From Tetrapyrgos nigripes (lineage: Eukaryota; Basidiomycota; Agaricomycetes; Agaricales; Campanellaceae), in assembly GCA_013368315.1 (NCBI GenBank), contig JAACJM010000245.1, positions 1 through 64,000 on the forward strand: DNA of 64,000 nucleotides, read 5' to 3'. The translations under genes were made by a program, and so were the position numbers. Of the stretch, positions 21,746-34,525 are shown piece by piece (position 1 is the first letter of the stretch; every line of letters begins with the position of its first letter). Under the pieces are notes generated by a model. The model ran no database searches and was not told the origin of the DNA. It saw only the letters and a list, made by a program, of their open reading frames with translations.

Positions 21746-23316
21746 TTATAGTTCTGGAAGGATAGGTTGTAGACAAGGATCATGGTAGTCTACATGTCTG
21801 TTTAGGAACAGGGAGATTGGTTTAGGAATGCTTGGAGGGTGGGGAAGAAGGGTCTTTCTTGATGGTAGTATACCCTTGGAGGGCTCGTCTGCTAGGTTTG
21901 AAGTGCTAGGGATCCATTCCACAGAGAGCCAGATCAAGTGGAGTTGCATTGAGTCAACTATGCACTGTAATGATGCTCTCTGTGCCTGGCCATGGGAATA
22001 ACCCGCCTGGAGAGCCCCAACAACGCCTTGGTTATCGGACAGGTTGTAGTGGGATGATATTAGTGTGAGCATGGCTAGTTCAACTGCAACCATCTCAGCC
22101 CAACCTATATGGCGCCTGTCTCCTCGCCAGCCTGGTTTGAACTCCCACGCCAGCCATCTGCCATTGAGGATGAGACCAATTCCCATGAGGTAGATGCGTC
22201 GATGTAGAGGGTGATGTCTTTGTTGATGGGAGGGGGTCTTGTGATGTGGAGACTGAGGAAGGGGAGTTGAAGCTGCGAGATCCACCAGAGTAGGTCTTTG
22301 GTGACTGATTTTGAAGGTTTATGACATATTAGAGGTTGGGAATTATTGGAGAAGCCGGCGACAAAACAGTGCAAGGAATTGAGGTAAGAACGACCCTGAG
22401 ATGTAATGTACCAATGATAGATTCTGCTTCTTCCTTGGTATGAGTGAGTTTGGCCATCCAAACATTGATTTTTTGTATGTATTTGGTTTTCTTGGTCTCT
22501 GGAAGCTCAACGGTCTTCTTGTCAAGTTTCCAGAGGAAGCTGATGTAGAGGAAGATGAATGTGAAAGGAATTAATTTTGACAGTGCCCAAGGCCAGCCTA
22601 GTCTTTCAGCAATGTCCCATATGAGTTTTTCATCGTAGGAGTAGGATAGGGTTCCATTGGGATTTGATATTCAGGGATAGCAGAAGAAAATGAAGTCGTC
22701 GACCCATTTTACCAGGGTGTCGACACCAAAATGGAGTAGGATGTGAACCATGGTGTCTGCTACCTGGCCCCATCCTGGTGATGAGGCCTTCCCAAAATTC
22801 AGACATTGGTCAAGGTGAACAAGACTGTTGAACAGGAGAGTGACGAAACATCAAGCTGAAGGATGAATGGGGATATTGTGGAAAGCTGCATCTACATTGA
22901 AGACAGCAGCCTGTGTACCTGGAGTTAGCACTGTGCAAAAGTTCCTCATGCACACTGAAATCTCTTGGAATCAATTAGCAAGTTGACGGAGAAGATTTCC
23001 AGCTCAATGGGGGGATTTGGTGGTTCTATAGAATGGAATTCAGGAGAATGAAGAGATGGAAGAGGTTGCAGTCGTGCAAGTATATGTGCAGGAGTGTGGG
23101 GATAGGAATGGTTGATGATGATGCAGAACTTCCCAGGTTTCTGCTTGATGACAGCAAGAGGTGAGGTGTGGAAAGGACCGATAATGGACTATAGTTGAGC
23201 AGGTTCATACCCAGGAGAAATACAACCCAGCCAGATTTCATCAAGAAATTTATATTTGATGATTTTGGAATATGTTGCAGCAGAAGGGCAATTAGGAGGG
23301 ATGTTTCATTTATCAA
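21746..23316 (-). pseudogene. Reverse transcriptase-RNase H of the Ngaro/DIRS element
   Basis: The RT start is recognisable in a frame reading IIGPFHTSPLAVI, followed by KPGKF, and the catalytic motif LVKWVDDFIFF lies at about 22685-22715 (the VDD codons at 22695-22703). RNase H follows with LYIDASTSWE (first Asp), WAEMVAVELA (Glu), DNQGVVGAL (Asp) and SNLADEPSKG (last Asp). The frame is broken several times between 22530 and 23030. RT and RNase H upstream of a tyrosine recombinase is the gene order that separates DIRS/Ngaro from LTR elements. Confidence 0.75.
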
Positions 23317-24669
23317 GCCTTAGCATGTTCAATCAAGGATTTCCTACTCAACTGATGTTTGGAAAAATCGCCAGATGATCTTTAGTTTCTCTGGTGTCAT
23401 TGCGCACTGGATCGATGATGACTGGAAGTTAGTTGAGCGCTTGGTTGATTTCAAGCACCTTGAGAGCCAAGAGCATGCAGGAGAGTATGCAGCGAAGGCA
23501 TTCATTCAATCTGCATCAAAGTGTGGAGGTTTGAATAAGATAAGTGTTAACCACATGCTTTTGAGGGCCATCATCTCATGTTTCTTCTTAGCAATTGTTA
23601 TGGACAATGCTTCAGCATGTGACTCTATGGCAAAATTCCTCCAGAAACTGCTCAATAGAAGATATCAAGACCTTCAGGTGCATGTCGAGAATAGTCGCAT
23701 CTGGTGCCTTGCACATGTCATCAATCTCATTGTCCAGGCAATATTGAAAGTTCTCGAGGAGGCAGAGTCAAGCGATGATGTGGATTACTATCTACTTCAT
23801 AAAGATCAGCCCATTCACTATGATGAGAATGATGACGAAGAGTTGAAGGCTATGGAGGCAGAGGAGGATAATATGGAGGCTGGCGGGGAAGGTGATGAAT
23901 CTGATGATGACGATGAGACATCTGACTTGAAGAATGCTCGGAGTCTGAGCGCTTTGAAACAAGTATGTATTTTATATCTACTGAGAGGTACATACATTTG
24001 CTGAATTAATCATCTAGCTTCGTCTGATTACAACAAAAATTGTTTCGTCACCTCAGCAACGTGCCAGCTTTCGAAAGATCTGTAAACACGTCTACCCGAC
24101 CAAGAAGAATGAGAAAGACACACCGCTAGCGAAACTGATGGTCATCAGAGATGTCCGAACACGCTGGAATTACACTCATGCGATGATTCAACGAGGCCAT
24201 TTGCTACGTAGTGTACATGAATGTCCGATTTCTTTCATTTTGTCACTCAAAAGGTCTCTCAGGCAATCAATGAATGGGTGCTCAAGCACGAGGATCTTTT
24301 AGATCTTCGTATTTCAAAGGAGGACTGGGCAGAGTTGGAATGAATTGAAAAACTTCTTGAGGTCAGTGTTCTATGGAACTACCATAATATACAGTATGTC
24401 AACACCTAATGATTGTGTTCTCTCAGGTCTTCACTGAAGTGACAAACTTGATGTCTCATGCGGACATGCCAACCTTGCCATTTGTGCTTCCCATGTATCG
24501 ACATATGGAGAAAAAGCTTCAGACTTTGAAAAAAGGTCTAACACTGCCTCCTGTCTTTAGTACCGCAATCAATGCTGGACTTCTAAAGCTCAATAAGTAT
24601 TATGACCTTGCACGCACAAATCAATTCTATGTCATAGCAACCGGTGAGTATCAGGCAATGCGTTCTGGA

Positions 24670-27600
24670 TAGTGTTGCGGATGGTTCGCTATGGCTGACT
24701 CCGGCTTGGCTCGTCGCGGCTTGGCTTAAAAATAGCTATGGCTCGGCTTCGGAGCTGTTAATACCGGCTTTTTATAGCTCAAGCTGGCTAAGCCGACTTA
24801 CAAATGACGGCGTCTAGTGCCACTTAACTTGATCTGTAATCACAATGTCCACTGCAGCGTAGAATGAGAAAACAATGTAAAGTGAGCACAAACAACATAG
24901 AGAAGAGGCTTAACTGCGTTATTTGTGAGAATTAGTGAATATAATTAACTGTAGTACAAATGTGAAGTGTCTACTCGTCTTTTGCATCAGAAAGGTTCTC
25001 CTCTAGCAAGTCCTTACTGTCTAACATGGATAAAATATCTTGAAGGCATACATTTTTATCTTCCAACGCTTCGTCTTTTTCTGCTAACAGCACCAAAAGC
25101 CGATCAATCTCCTCCTCCGCCTTCATCCCAAACGTAAAGTTGATCGGTGTACCTCGCTTCAGTGAAAATTTCAGCATCTGCAACGCTTCCATTAGCTCAT
25201 GACGCATCCGACTATGCCTCTTCGTGGTGTCCTCTCCAGCTGAGGAGAATACACGTTCAGAAGGTACCGAAGAGCCCTGTATAGGAAGAATGTCCAAAGT
25301 GAGGCGAAAGAGAGTAGGGAACCAGAGTTGATTTTCCTAAATAATTATGAGTGAGATCTCCGAGATGAAACAAAAAAATTGGTAGGAGCATACCTCCCAC
25401 CATTTGATGAGATCAAGACCTCTCGCATCTTCTAGCTCCCCAGAGAGATAAACATCAATCTCTTGCTGCAATGTAGCCTTTTTCCGAGCCGATGTTGACG
25501 GGTCCTTCAATGGAGCAAATCCGAGCAACTCATCAGCCCAGCTAGGGTTCCACAATGTTGATCTTGACGGAGTGGGAGCAGAAATAGGAGCTGCTGGAGC
25601 TGTCGATTGGTCATTTGCGTTGAGATCAATGTAATAGTCTGCAAGCTGAAGCGAAGATCAGAACAATCAAAGTGTTAAAAATTGATGATCACCTTGTCTC
25701 GGAACAGTTGCCGAGCATCTGCCACCATATCTGGATGGTAGTGTTCTAGACAACATAGCTTCATCACAGGATTGAGGACTAATAGTATTTGCCTATAAGT
25801 GAGATAAACAAAGGGATGGAAGAGGACGTACTCATAGCAAGAGTATAAACATTTGACTCATTGAGACGGTCAATGTAGCCGAGGAGCTTCTCAATGCCTG
25901 CATCGATAGCATCTGAGAACTGGGGAATAGTATCCCACAGTGCTCTCCACTTCTCAATCATGGCTTCGAAAGCTGGGAGAACAAAACAAAGTGTTGGGGT
26001 CTTCTCTCCAGATAACACATGCTGAAATCTTAATGGTACCTAACATACATGACCGCTTGGCGTTAGTGCAAAAATGGACATGAGGGAGAGGAAACAACTT
26101 ACAGCCAGTATTTCCGAGTACCGGTCCAGTGTTGCCCAATCAATTTCTGTCAAATAATATCTGCGAAGCTCCTTGAATTCCAGATGAGCCAGGAACCGCT
26201 TGATGGCCTAAAAAGAGCGGCTGTCAGTAAGACATTGTCACAAAAAAGTGATGAAAGCAGAAATCACATACTGGCTTTAAGAGCCTTGCACGATCTATCA
26301 TCAAAGCTGTGGGTCCCCATCTAATGTCGACATCACGAATGAGCTGATAATCTTTCATCTTCTCTGCATGAAGACAATCTGAAAAATGCTTTCGACGCAG
26401 GTGGGATGCGCAAATCTAGAATATGAATGATTGAGTATATATAAATATATATACCAGGATAGATAACAAGTGGGATGTACCTTCCGAACGAGTGTCCGCA
26501 CAATTGCAATGATATCCCTATTAGAAAACTCTGCATTCGGATCATAATCTGCTGCTGAATCGTCAGCAAGCTTGGTATCAGTCAAAGCTGCGAGCACTGC
26601 TTTGCATGCACGATTGGTAATGTGTGGAAAACATCTGCATGCAGCCATGAAACGTGAATGAAGAGCTAACAGACAAATGGAACTGGCATACCGAACCCGT
26701 TGTTCTGTTGCATCAAAATCAATGTTGCGTATAAGCAACTCAGTCTCAACGAACTGCATACAGGTGTCATTATTGCTGGCATTATCCATTGTGGTGTAGC
26801 CGAGCTTTGTAAATTGTGTAAGGATTCATGGAGGGCATACAAAATGTGAAAAGAAGTTAGAACATACCTTTTCAGTTATTCCAACCCGATCCAGAACATA
26901 AAGATAGGCTCGTGCAATATGCTCTCCATCATGTCGTCCTGGTACTCGGTGAAAACCAATAAGCTAAGCACGTAACATCAGAGCGAACTTGTCTGAGCCT
27001 GGGGCTTTCTTTCCCTGGATCCAGTGTGCTGTGACACACATGTACGGCACGAGGTTGGGATCAGTCCATAGGTCCATGGTAGTACTAATTCGTCCTAAGG
27101 CAGCCTGAAGATAATGCGAACATAATCAGAGATGGCAAACAAGAGAAGAAAAAACAAACATACCAAAAGATCCTCCTTCAAATGAACTAATTGATCCTCC
27201 CACAGCTGCATGATACGGCTCCAAATCTTGTCCCGATGGGGGATATCAGAGTCTCTCAGACCGCTTCGCAACATCATAAAGATGGCTCGAAGTTGAGGAT
27301 TCTCAATGATGTTAATTGACTAGAGAAATAAGCATGAGAAATGAGTTTAACGAGAATGATGAAAGATCCTTACCTGACTATCCGCAGCAATAAACGCGCA
27401 GATAGCATCAACGAATGCCTCTGCTGAGAAAGCTAGGCGAGGAACGTGCTCAGAAGGACTCGCTCCAGCACCAGCACGATACTCAGCAGCAGCTGCTTGT
27501 GCCTCTTGTGCTGTAATGTCGACACCTTCTTGATCACAGAGGTCGACCCAGTCCTCCACATGGCAGGTGAACAGATGCCTGCGTAGGATGCCACTAGCAG

Positions 27601-29798
27601 TGTTTGTGCTGTACACTGCTGTCTCCCGCTCTGAGGCATTGCGTGCACTAAAGTGTCCATGTCATGAATAGCAATATTGAAGATAAGAAAGATAACGTAC
27701 ATGCACAGTTTACAACGATGGCCACTTCGTCCTAGATCTTCATAGAACGGCCAAACATCATCAGCATGCCTCTTCTTCTTCTTTGTTGGTGTCTTCTTCT
27801 GGTTGATTGCATGTGGTCCGGAGCGGGGTGTTGTAAATACAGGTGATGCGACATCCGAAGGATGGAGACGGATGTTAGAACGAGGAGTAGCTGGCTGCCG
27901 AGGGGCAGAAGCTTGATGCCAAGGAGTTTGGCGTGAGCTACCAGCAGTTTTGCGATGAGGAGTTTGATGTGAGCTACCGGCAACTTGACGACGGGGAGTA
28001 CTGATGAACGACAACAGATCAAGTCCAGCCTCAATATCCGTCTCTACACCATCATTATCGACAGTGGAAACAGGCTGTGGCCAACAACCCTGGGCCCGAG
28101 GTAGGGGAGTAACAGGTGATTGATTTCGTTGGGGAGTGACTGGTGATGGATTTCGTCGAGGAGTTTGAGGGGTACGTAGGGATTGCCGTAAGGAATGTTT
28201 GTTGGGAATGACATGTACTGGAGTCTGAGGATTGAAGAATAGATTGTCATCATTGGTCTGGTCCAATGGTTGAGGATGTTCTGTGAATACATCCAATGAA
28301 TATTGTACTGAATGCTCATATAAATCAATAATGTATCACGTACCTGGAGGATCAGCCACTCTGTCAGCATCCTTTTGCCTTGTCTTTCGAGTTGTCTTCG
28401 TTGTGGTCCTCTTGCGGCTGGGTACTACTTGAGGTTCTTTGCCTGGAAAATAAAATGAGCCTGGAGACGGAAAGCCAAAATGGAATAAAAATCAACCATT
28501 ATTGGCAACGGTGGTAGAACTTGCGGCTTTCCATGTTCGGGTCGCTTTCCGACGACGAGGTTGACTGTCTTGAAGAGGATCTGTCGAGTTGGCATCTGTG
28601 GGCGTGAATCAAAATGATAATTGAGTGAAGAACACGAGAGAGAGAAAGCCAGAGCCATACCTGCATCTGCGAAAGTTACTTGCTTGTCTGCTTTCTTTTT
28701 CGGTGGCATGAAAGGGGATGAATGTGTAGAGTATAGAGCTTCTGTCGAAAAGCTCAGATTATATCTCTAAAACGTGTTATGAAGCAAGACGGCCAACTTA
28801 CCTACTGACATGGCCAGTCATTGCCAAAAATAAAGCTGGATGCGTCATTGACAACGGAGACAGACCATTGATGACACTGAGCCAATCCCTACAGCTTCTC
28901 GCACATTTAAACATTTAGTATTTCAAACGCAAGTAAGAAGAGAATTACCTACATTTACACCATCTCGCATGCAAAGAAGTCGAAAGATATCACCCCCTTC
29001 ACCTCGCATGCCTCAATGAAGAGCTCCATTCTCCGACAAATTGATACTGGTGACTCAAGACCAATCAGATTTGAGATTCTGGATCAAAACGAGGAGAAAA
29101 CTTACCTACATCACTGTCTGAAATGACCTTTATCTGCTTGTCAATGACAAGCAGCATCCGCAGGTGGCTAGGGTCTGTCTTGGTGAGGTCATCAATCTAG
29201 TTGGCAATGACCAGAGAGGAAGTACAGCAAATGGAGAGAGCATCCAGAGCGAACACGTTTGATAGAATGTAATGTTTTAGCTGAGTGGTGCTTGATACAC
29301 CAGAAAATGACAGGCAAGGCAACGTTAGAGAGAGTCATTTGAGGCTGCTTGTAGTGTATGGATATTATCCATTGTCTTTATTGTGAAGAATCAGTCCCCC
29401 AAGGTCACTGTAAGGATTTGACCTCAGGGAATGGGGAAAGCATGGAACAATGTGTCGAAAAGCCAACGACGATCGATGACACCACGTGAATATTTGATGT
29501 TTCTCACAGGCCTAGCTAGAAACAGCAAATCCGAACTTGATCTGATTTTTTTGGCTCTATTGCCTCAACTATAGATACCTAGTTTACCTCTGAACATACA
29601 TTCTTCTAATAAAACTACATAAACACTGGTTGCTGTGTCGTATGCGGTCTGGATGAAGTGGTGGCTTAGAGGCGCCTAGCCCCGAGCGAGCCAGAGGCAA
29701 GCCGCGTGAGCCATCATTAATTCAGCTGGCTTGGCTTGGCTTGACATTGGCTCGGCTCAACGGCTTAGCCGGAGTCAAGCCAGCCATCCGCAACACTA
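24670..29798 (-). mobile_element. hAT element 2, 5,129 bp, with TIRs and perfect 8-bp TSD
   Basis: The ends are inverted: TAGTGTTGCGGATGG on the left and the same 15 bases on the reverse-complemented right, continuing with CTGACTCCGGC versus TTGACTCCGGC. The flanking target duplication is GTTCTGGA at 24662-24669 and 29799-29806, identical in all 8 bases. Subterminal regions at both ends carry repeated GGCTCGG, GGCTTGG and GGCTAAG words. The single gene inside is a multi-exon transposase on the minus strand. The perfect duplication suggests a fairly recent insertion. Confidence 0.95.
24971..28709 (-). pseudogene. hAT transposase 2 (BED finger, DDE core, dimerisation domain), near-intact
   Basis: The N-terminus (MPPKKKADKQVTF) is basic and Pro/Ser/Thr-rich. 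A BED-type zinc finger is split by an intron: WPFYEDLGRSGHRCKLCM, then ASGILRRHLFTCHVEDW. The core holds ISTTMDLWTDPNLVPYMC (first Asp), TAHWIQ, FHRVPGRHDGEH, TMDNASNNDTCM (second Asp), FPHITNRACKAVL. It ends with VPSERVFSSAGEDTTKRHSR and MEALQMLKFSL, the hAT C-terminal dimerisation domain, stop at 24971. Exons are separated by many 50-60 nt introns and mostly keep frame. An in-frame TAG at 26964-26966 lies just before LIGFHRVPGRHDGE and would truncate the enzyme, so I class it as a near-intact pseudogene. It may have driven the 60.7-kb MITE. Confidence 0.8.
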
Positions 29799-31639
29799 GT
29801 TCTGGATGTCTATACATTGAACAACAATTTTTTCCAGTATGCCATCCGACATTCCGCCTGAATTGGTTTGGAAAGCATCATTCAGATGAGTATCAGCAGG
29901 CAAAGGCCCTTTTTGAGCATGTCTATGAGTCCTATTCTCAGGCTGTGCCTGTGGGCTCGAATGGCGTCTCTCCAAGAAAGCCAAAGAAGACATCTGGCAA
30001 TGACAAACTCTTTGAGCCTCTGTGGAATGAAATGGCATCTGATTCAGAAGACGAGAGCTTGCCTGATATACAGGGTAGCTCTAGCCAAACATCAGATGAA
30101 TTAGAGCGATATTTTTCTGGAGAGGGAGGGCAAGGTGAAATGAAAAAGCCCTTGCAATGGTGGAAGGTATTCTAGATTTTTATGGCTGTGTTGAATCCTA
30201 TTCATGTTTTTCTGTAGACTCACTGCAAGACCACTGAAGATCAGCATGGATTTCCAATCATATCACGCATAGCCCGTGACTTTTTGGCCATTCCAGGAAC
30301 AAGTGTATCCGTTGAATGGCTATTCTCGAAATCGCGTCACCTTTGCTCTGATGTGCGCTCATCAATGAAAGCTGAGACTACCACTCAAGCGATGTGCGCA
30401 AAGATCTGGTTGAAGGATGGACTCTTTGAATTTCACTCCCATAAGCTTATTTCACGCAAAATTCAGTTGTCAGAAAAATCTGTTAGTAACTAGTTATAAC
30501 ATGTTATAACATAGTATACCTGTTACTTATCAGTTACCTTGAGAATTGTAACAAGTAATTAACAGGTTGGAGCCCTACAATAAACGTTGCCTTTGGCGTC
30601 CTTGAAGGCTTTCCCTTGGTGAGTGACGTGGTCACCGCTACCTTGGGTGTGCTTGCTGTGGTGATGTTTAGCACCACAGAGGAAGCAGAGCAGATCTGGG
30701 AGAGAGCTGTTGGGCGCCTGAAACAAGGAGGAGGACGAAGCTGAGACACCTGTGGAACCCATTGATTGATGAGAGGTTTGTGTGTCTGTTCTCAGTCAAC
30801 CAGGTGGTGAGGTAAGAGCTTGTGCCTGCTGGAAGGAGTTTGGAGTAGTGAGAGCATTGGGCCATGAGACATCGGTGATAATGCTCATAGACCGAAATGT
30901 GGATGTCGCATATAGTGAATTCCCATGAGGAGGGTGCAGCTTCCCATTCCTTGATGGTCTCCTGGATGTAGTAGATGGCTGTTGGGAAATCATCATATAC
31001 AGTCTCAAGGGCAGTGACCAATGAGATGAGGTCCCTGAACTCCTTGGCAATGGACCTGGCTGTGGCTGTGGCTGTCTCCTTGCCTCTTTTGTAGACGTAA
31101 AAATCTGAGATGGCTCTGTGCATTTTCCTGGTGATGTCAGGGAGGTTGCGCTCTTGAAGGAGAGTAATGTTTGGGGCTGTGATCCTGGACTTGGCTGAAC
31201 AAAGAATTGGGTGGAAGTCTCACATGAGGCAGCTGGAGAAAAGAGTGATGGGCATGGATGCCTTCTACTGCTTGTTAAGATTTGACACTACAACAGAGTA
31301 GATAGAAAACAAAGTGTTGGAGAGGAGACACTTGGGTTTGTCTGCAGCAGAACCAGACAAAGAACTGTCGTACCCACCATCAGAGAACGAGCCAGAGTCT
31401 GAGTCCAAGGAAGTGATATGTCTCTTGGATCTCTTGCCTTTCTTGGACCTCTTCTTGGCCTGTTTTGCCTTTGCATTGGAGTTCTTGGTGTGACATGGAA
31501 GTGGGGAATCACCATCACCATCACCAGAAAGAATAGGTGACAGAGGAACATATGGGGAGTCAGGAGCCCAGTGTTTCTCACCACTGGCATGAGGCAGGTC
31601 CTGTCGAGAACATTTCTGAGGACGAGACCTCAGCTATAG

Positions 31640-34525
31640 CTGCTAGCTTGATACTTGATACATCGAAATAGCTCAATTCAGCATAATTTTGGATGCATTA
31701 CAGAGCTGAATTCAGCAAAGGGCCAAAAAACAGGGAAAATGCCGGGTTGTTTCTCATGGGCCATTCAACCAGTGGGCGGGGTCTTAGGGGCAGGTCTGGC
31801 AGGCTTTTTCCTAATGGGGCAGTGGATAGGGACTGGCGGGTTTTTCCCACACCTCCTAATTTGATGGAGCAGTGGGCGGGGGCTTAGGAGCAGGTTTGGT
31901 AGGTTTTTCCCACGGCTCCAGATTTGATGGAGAGATGCAAGCGGTCGGTAGGGCCCAGAATCTGCAAATGAAATAGGGGTAGGAGCTGTGGCTGTCCCAT
32001 AAAATGCAAAATAGATTTCCAGAGCCGGCGATAAAAAATGGGATGGGTATATATTAAGGTGTATTTTTGATTGCTGAATCCAAATATGCAATTAGATTTG
32101 CAATAACTGCAGTGGTTATGGAGATATGGCTAAAATACTGTCTAAAATATAGCAAAAGAGGAGGATGGGTACTGGCCATTGTATCAAATCAGCTCTGATC
32201 ATCGTGTGGGTTGGTAGGATACTGTATTTAGACTTCCTAAGCATGGGAATATAGTCCATTATATTGTATAATCAAATCCTGATGAGCTATTCACAAATTA
32301 ATGCCTCAAAATGGCAAAACTGGGGATGGCCATGAATACTGCATGCTATAGCATCTGATGAGGCTATGGATATGTCTACTGGAGTATTTTGGGCTGCTGA
32401 ATCTGAATTTCCACATGGATAGGCTCTATATGCTCTGGTTCTGCTGATATTGAATACTTACCCCTAAACATAGGTACCTGTGGCACCTGCAAATATGTAT
32501 GTTATAAATTTGTGTGAGTGGGTGGATGAATGTTATTAAATGTCCTAAACAGGAATATGAAGTCAGATTGTCCATATCCCTGAGATCCATAACTCTATTT
32601 CCAATTTATTTCCAAAAAATCGAAAAGTTGGGATAGCCATAGACACTGCATGATATAGCATCCAATATGACTATGGATATGTATCCTAGGGTATTTTTGG
32701 TTACTGAATCCGAATATCCACTTGGATAGGCTCTATATGTTGTGGTTCTGCCACTATTTCATACTTATCCCTCAACATAGATGCCTGTGGCACCTGCAGA
32801 TATGTATGTTATAAATTTGTGGAGGTGGGTGGATAAGTGTAATTTAATGCCCTAAACACGAATATAAAGTCAGATATTCCCTATCCCCAAGATCCAAGAC
32901 TCTATTCTCAAATGCTTCCCCAAAAGCAGAAATAGTACATAGGCATATCTCATTACAGAGGCGATCACAGACACTCAAACTGTGTATTTCATCCTTTAGT
33001 ATCATTTCAAAGGAAGTGAGCTACCCATAATATCTAGCAGATGTTTTAGGTGCAGGCTGTAGCTTAAAGTCAAACTGAGTTCTACATAATGATACTTGTA
33101 GCACTTAAGCATATATCAAAGCATGCCTTTCAGTGAGGATCCCCAAAGTCTTATTAATCAGAGTATTATTGTACAGAATGATGGTAAATCATTCAAAATG
33201 CCAATCAGATAGTCAAAGGATAGGTATATGGGTCAATAAAGGTGGAAATTACAACTATTTTCGCTCTTGGGGCAATAAATTGGGAATAGAGTCTTGGATC
33301 ATGGGGATAAGGAATATATGACTTTATATTCGTGTTTAGGGCATTAAATTACACTTATCCACCCACCTCCACAAATTTATAACATACATATCTGCAGGTG
33401 CCACAGGCACCTATGTTAAGGGATAAGTATGAAATAGTGGCAGAACCACAACATATAGAGCCTATCCAAGTGGATATTCGGATTCAGTAACCAAAAATAC
33501 CCTAGGATACATATCCATAGTCATATTGGATGCTATATCATGCAGTGTCTATGGCTATCCCAACTTTTCGATTTTTTGGAAATAAATTGGAAATAGAGTT
33601 ATGGATCTCAGGGATATGGACAATCTGACTTCATATTCCTGTTTAGGACATTTAATAACATTCATCCACCCACTCACACAAATTTATAACATACATATTT
33701 GCAGGTGCCACAGGTACCTATGTTTAGGGGTAAGTATTCAATATCAGCAGAACCAGAGCATATAGAGCCTATCCATGTGGAAATTCAGATTCAGCAGCCC
33801 AAAATACTCCAGTAGACATATCCATAGCCTCATCAGATGCTATAGCATGCAGTATTCATGGCCATCCCCAGTTTTGCCATTTTGAGGCATTAATTTGTGA
33901 ATAGCTCATCAGGATTTGATTATACAATATAATAGGAAGTCTAAATACAGTATCCTACCAACCCACATGATGATCAGAGCTGATTTGATACAATGGCCAG
34001 TACCCATCCTCCTCTTTTGCTATATTTAGACAGTATTTTAGCCATATCTCCATAACCACTGCAGTTATTGCAAATCTAATTGCATATTTGGATTCAGCAA
34101 TCAAAAATACACCTTAATATATACCCATCCCATTTTTTATCGCCGGCTCTGGGAATCTATCTTGCATTTTATGGGACAGCCACAGCCCCAGCCCCTATTT
34201 CATTTGCAGATTCTGGGCCCTACCGACCGCTTGCATCTCTCCATCAAATCTGGAGCCATGGGAAAAACCTACCAAACCTGCTCCTAAGCCCCCGCCCACT
34301 GCTCCATCAAATTAGGAGGTGTGGGAAAAACCCGCCAGTCCCTATCCACTGCCCCATTAGGAAAAAGCCTGCCAGACCTGCCCCTAAGACCCCGCCCACT
34401 GGTTGAATGGCCCGTGAGAAACAACCCGGCATTTCCCCTGTTTTTTGGCCCTTTGCTGAATTCAGCTCTGTAATGCATCCAAAATTATGCTGAATTGAGC
34501 ATTTTGATGTATCAAGACAGCAGAT
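31640..34525. repeat. 2.9-kb palindrome: about 1.28-kb inverted arms around a 0.3-kb spacer
   Basis: The left arm (about 31640-32937) and right arm (about 33250-34525) are inverted copies with only scattered differences. Outer ends are TTGATACATCGAAA and, reverse-complemented, TTGATACATCAAAA. Open frames in one arm recur in reverse in the other (31693-31887 plus and 34284-34478 minus). No transposase was found. The spacer has no recognisable gene. Possible origins are a fold-back or MITE-type element with very long inverted repeats, or an inverted duplication. Target-site duplication is not clear; the left edge carries a 7-base duplication TTGATAC. Confidence 0.9.
32040..32900. repeat. About 308-bp tandem repeat inside the left palindrome arm
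   Basis: Anchors GTATTTTTGATTGCTGAATC, GTATTTTGGGCTGCTGAATC and GTATTTTTGGTTACTGAATC lie near 32062, 32384 and 32692, so a unit of about 308-322 bases occurs two to three times. Each unit also has ACATAGRTRCCTGTGGCACC and TATGTATGTTATAAATTTGT. The right arm (33290-34150) holds the inverted counterparts. Confidence 0.85.

Larger units (their letters stand above)
23344..30493 (+). pseudogene. hAT transposase 1, interrupted and carrying a stop
   Basis: Recognisable parts in order: STDVWKNRQMIFSFSGVIAH (start of the RNase H-like core), VMDNASACDSMAKF (catalytic Asp region), CLAHVINLIVQAIL, VIRDVRTRWNYTHAMI, then FSTAINAGLLKLNKYYD. After the interrupted intron come HPTFRLNWFGK and the C-terminal dimerisation segment (ISRIARDFLAIPGTSVSVEW, FSKSRHLCSD, CAKIWLKDGL). 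Introns of 50-57 nt separate exons (23963-24017, 24644-24669 plus 29799-29837, and one ending at about 30218). A TGA at 24341-24343 lies in frame between WAELE and IEKLLE. The N-terminal zinc finger is missing. Confidence 0.8.
23310..30577 (+). mobile_element. hAT element 1 (plus strand), truncated left, itself hosting hAT element 2
   Basis: A hAT transposase gene runs in plus orientation between the RT and gag parts of the Ngaro element. The right end appears to be at about 30577, where TAGGGCTCCAACC (read inward on the minus strand) abuts Ngaro gag coding sequence, and GTTAC-type short words fill the subterminal 30480-30560. The left terminus was not found: transposase sequence starts directly next to RT sequence near 23310, so that end and part of the transposase N-terminus are probably deleted. 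24670-29798 is a later insertion. Confidence 0.65.

Noticed and set aside
31693..34478. Matching open frames in both palindrome arms
   Set aside because: They match because the arms are inverted copies; no codon-level sign of a protein was seen.
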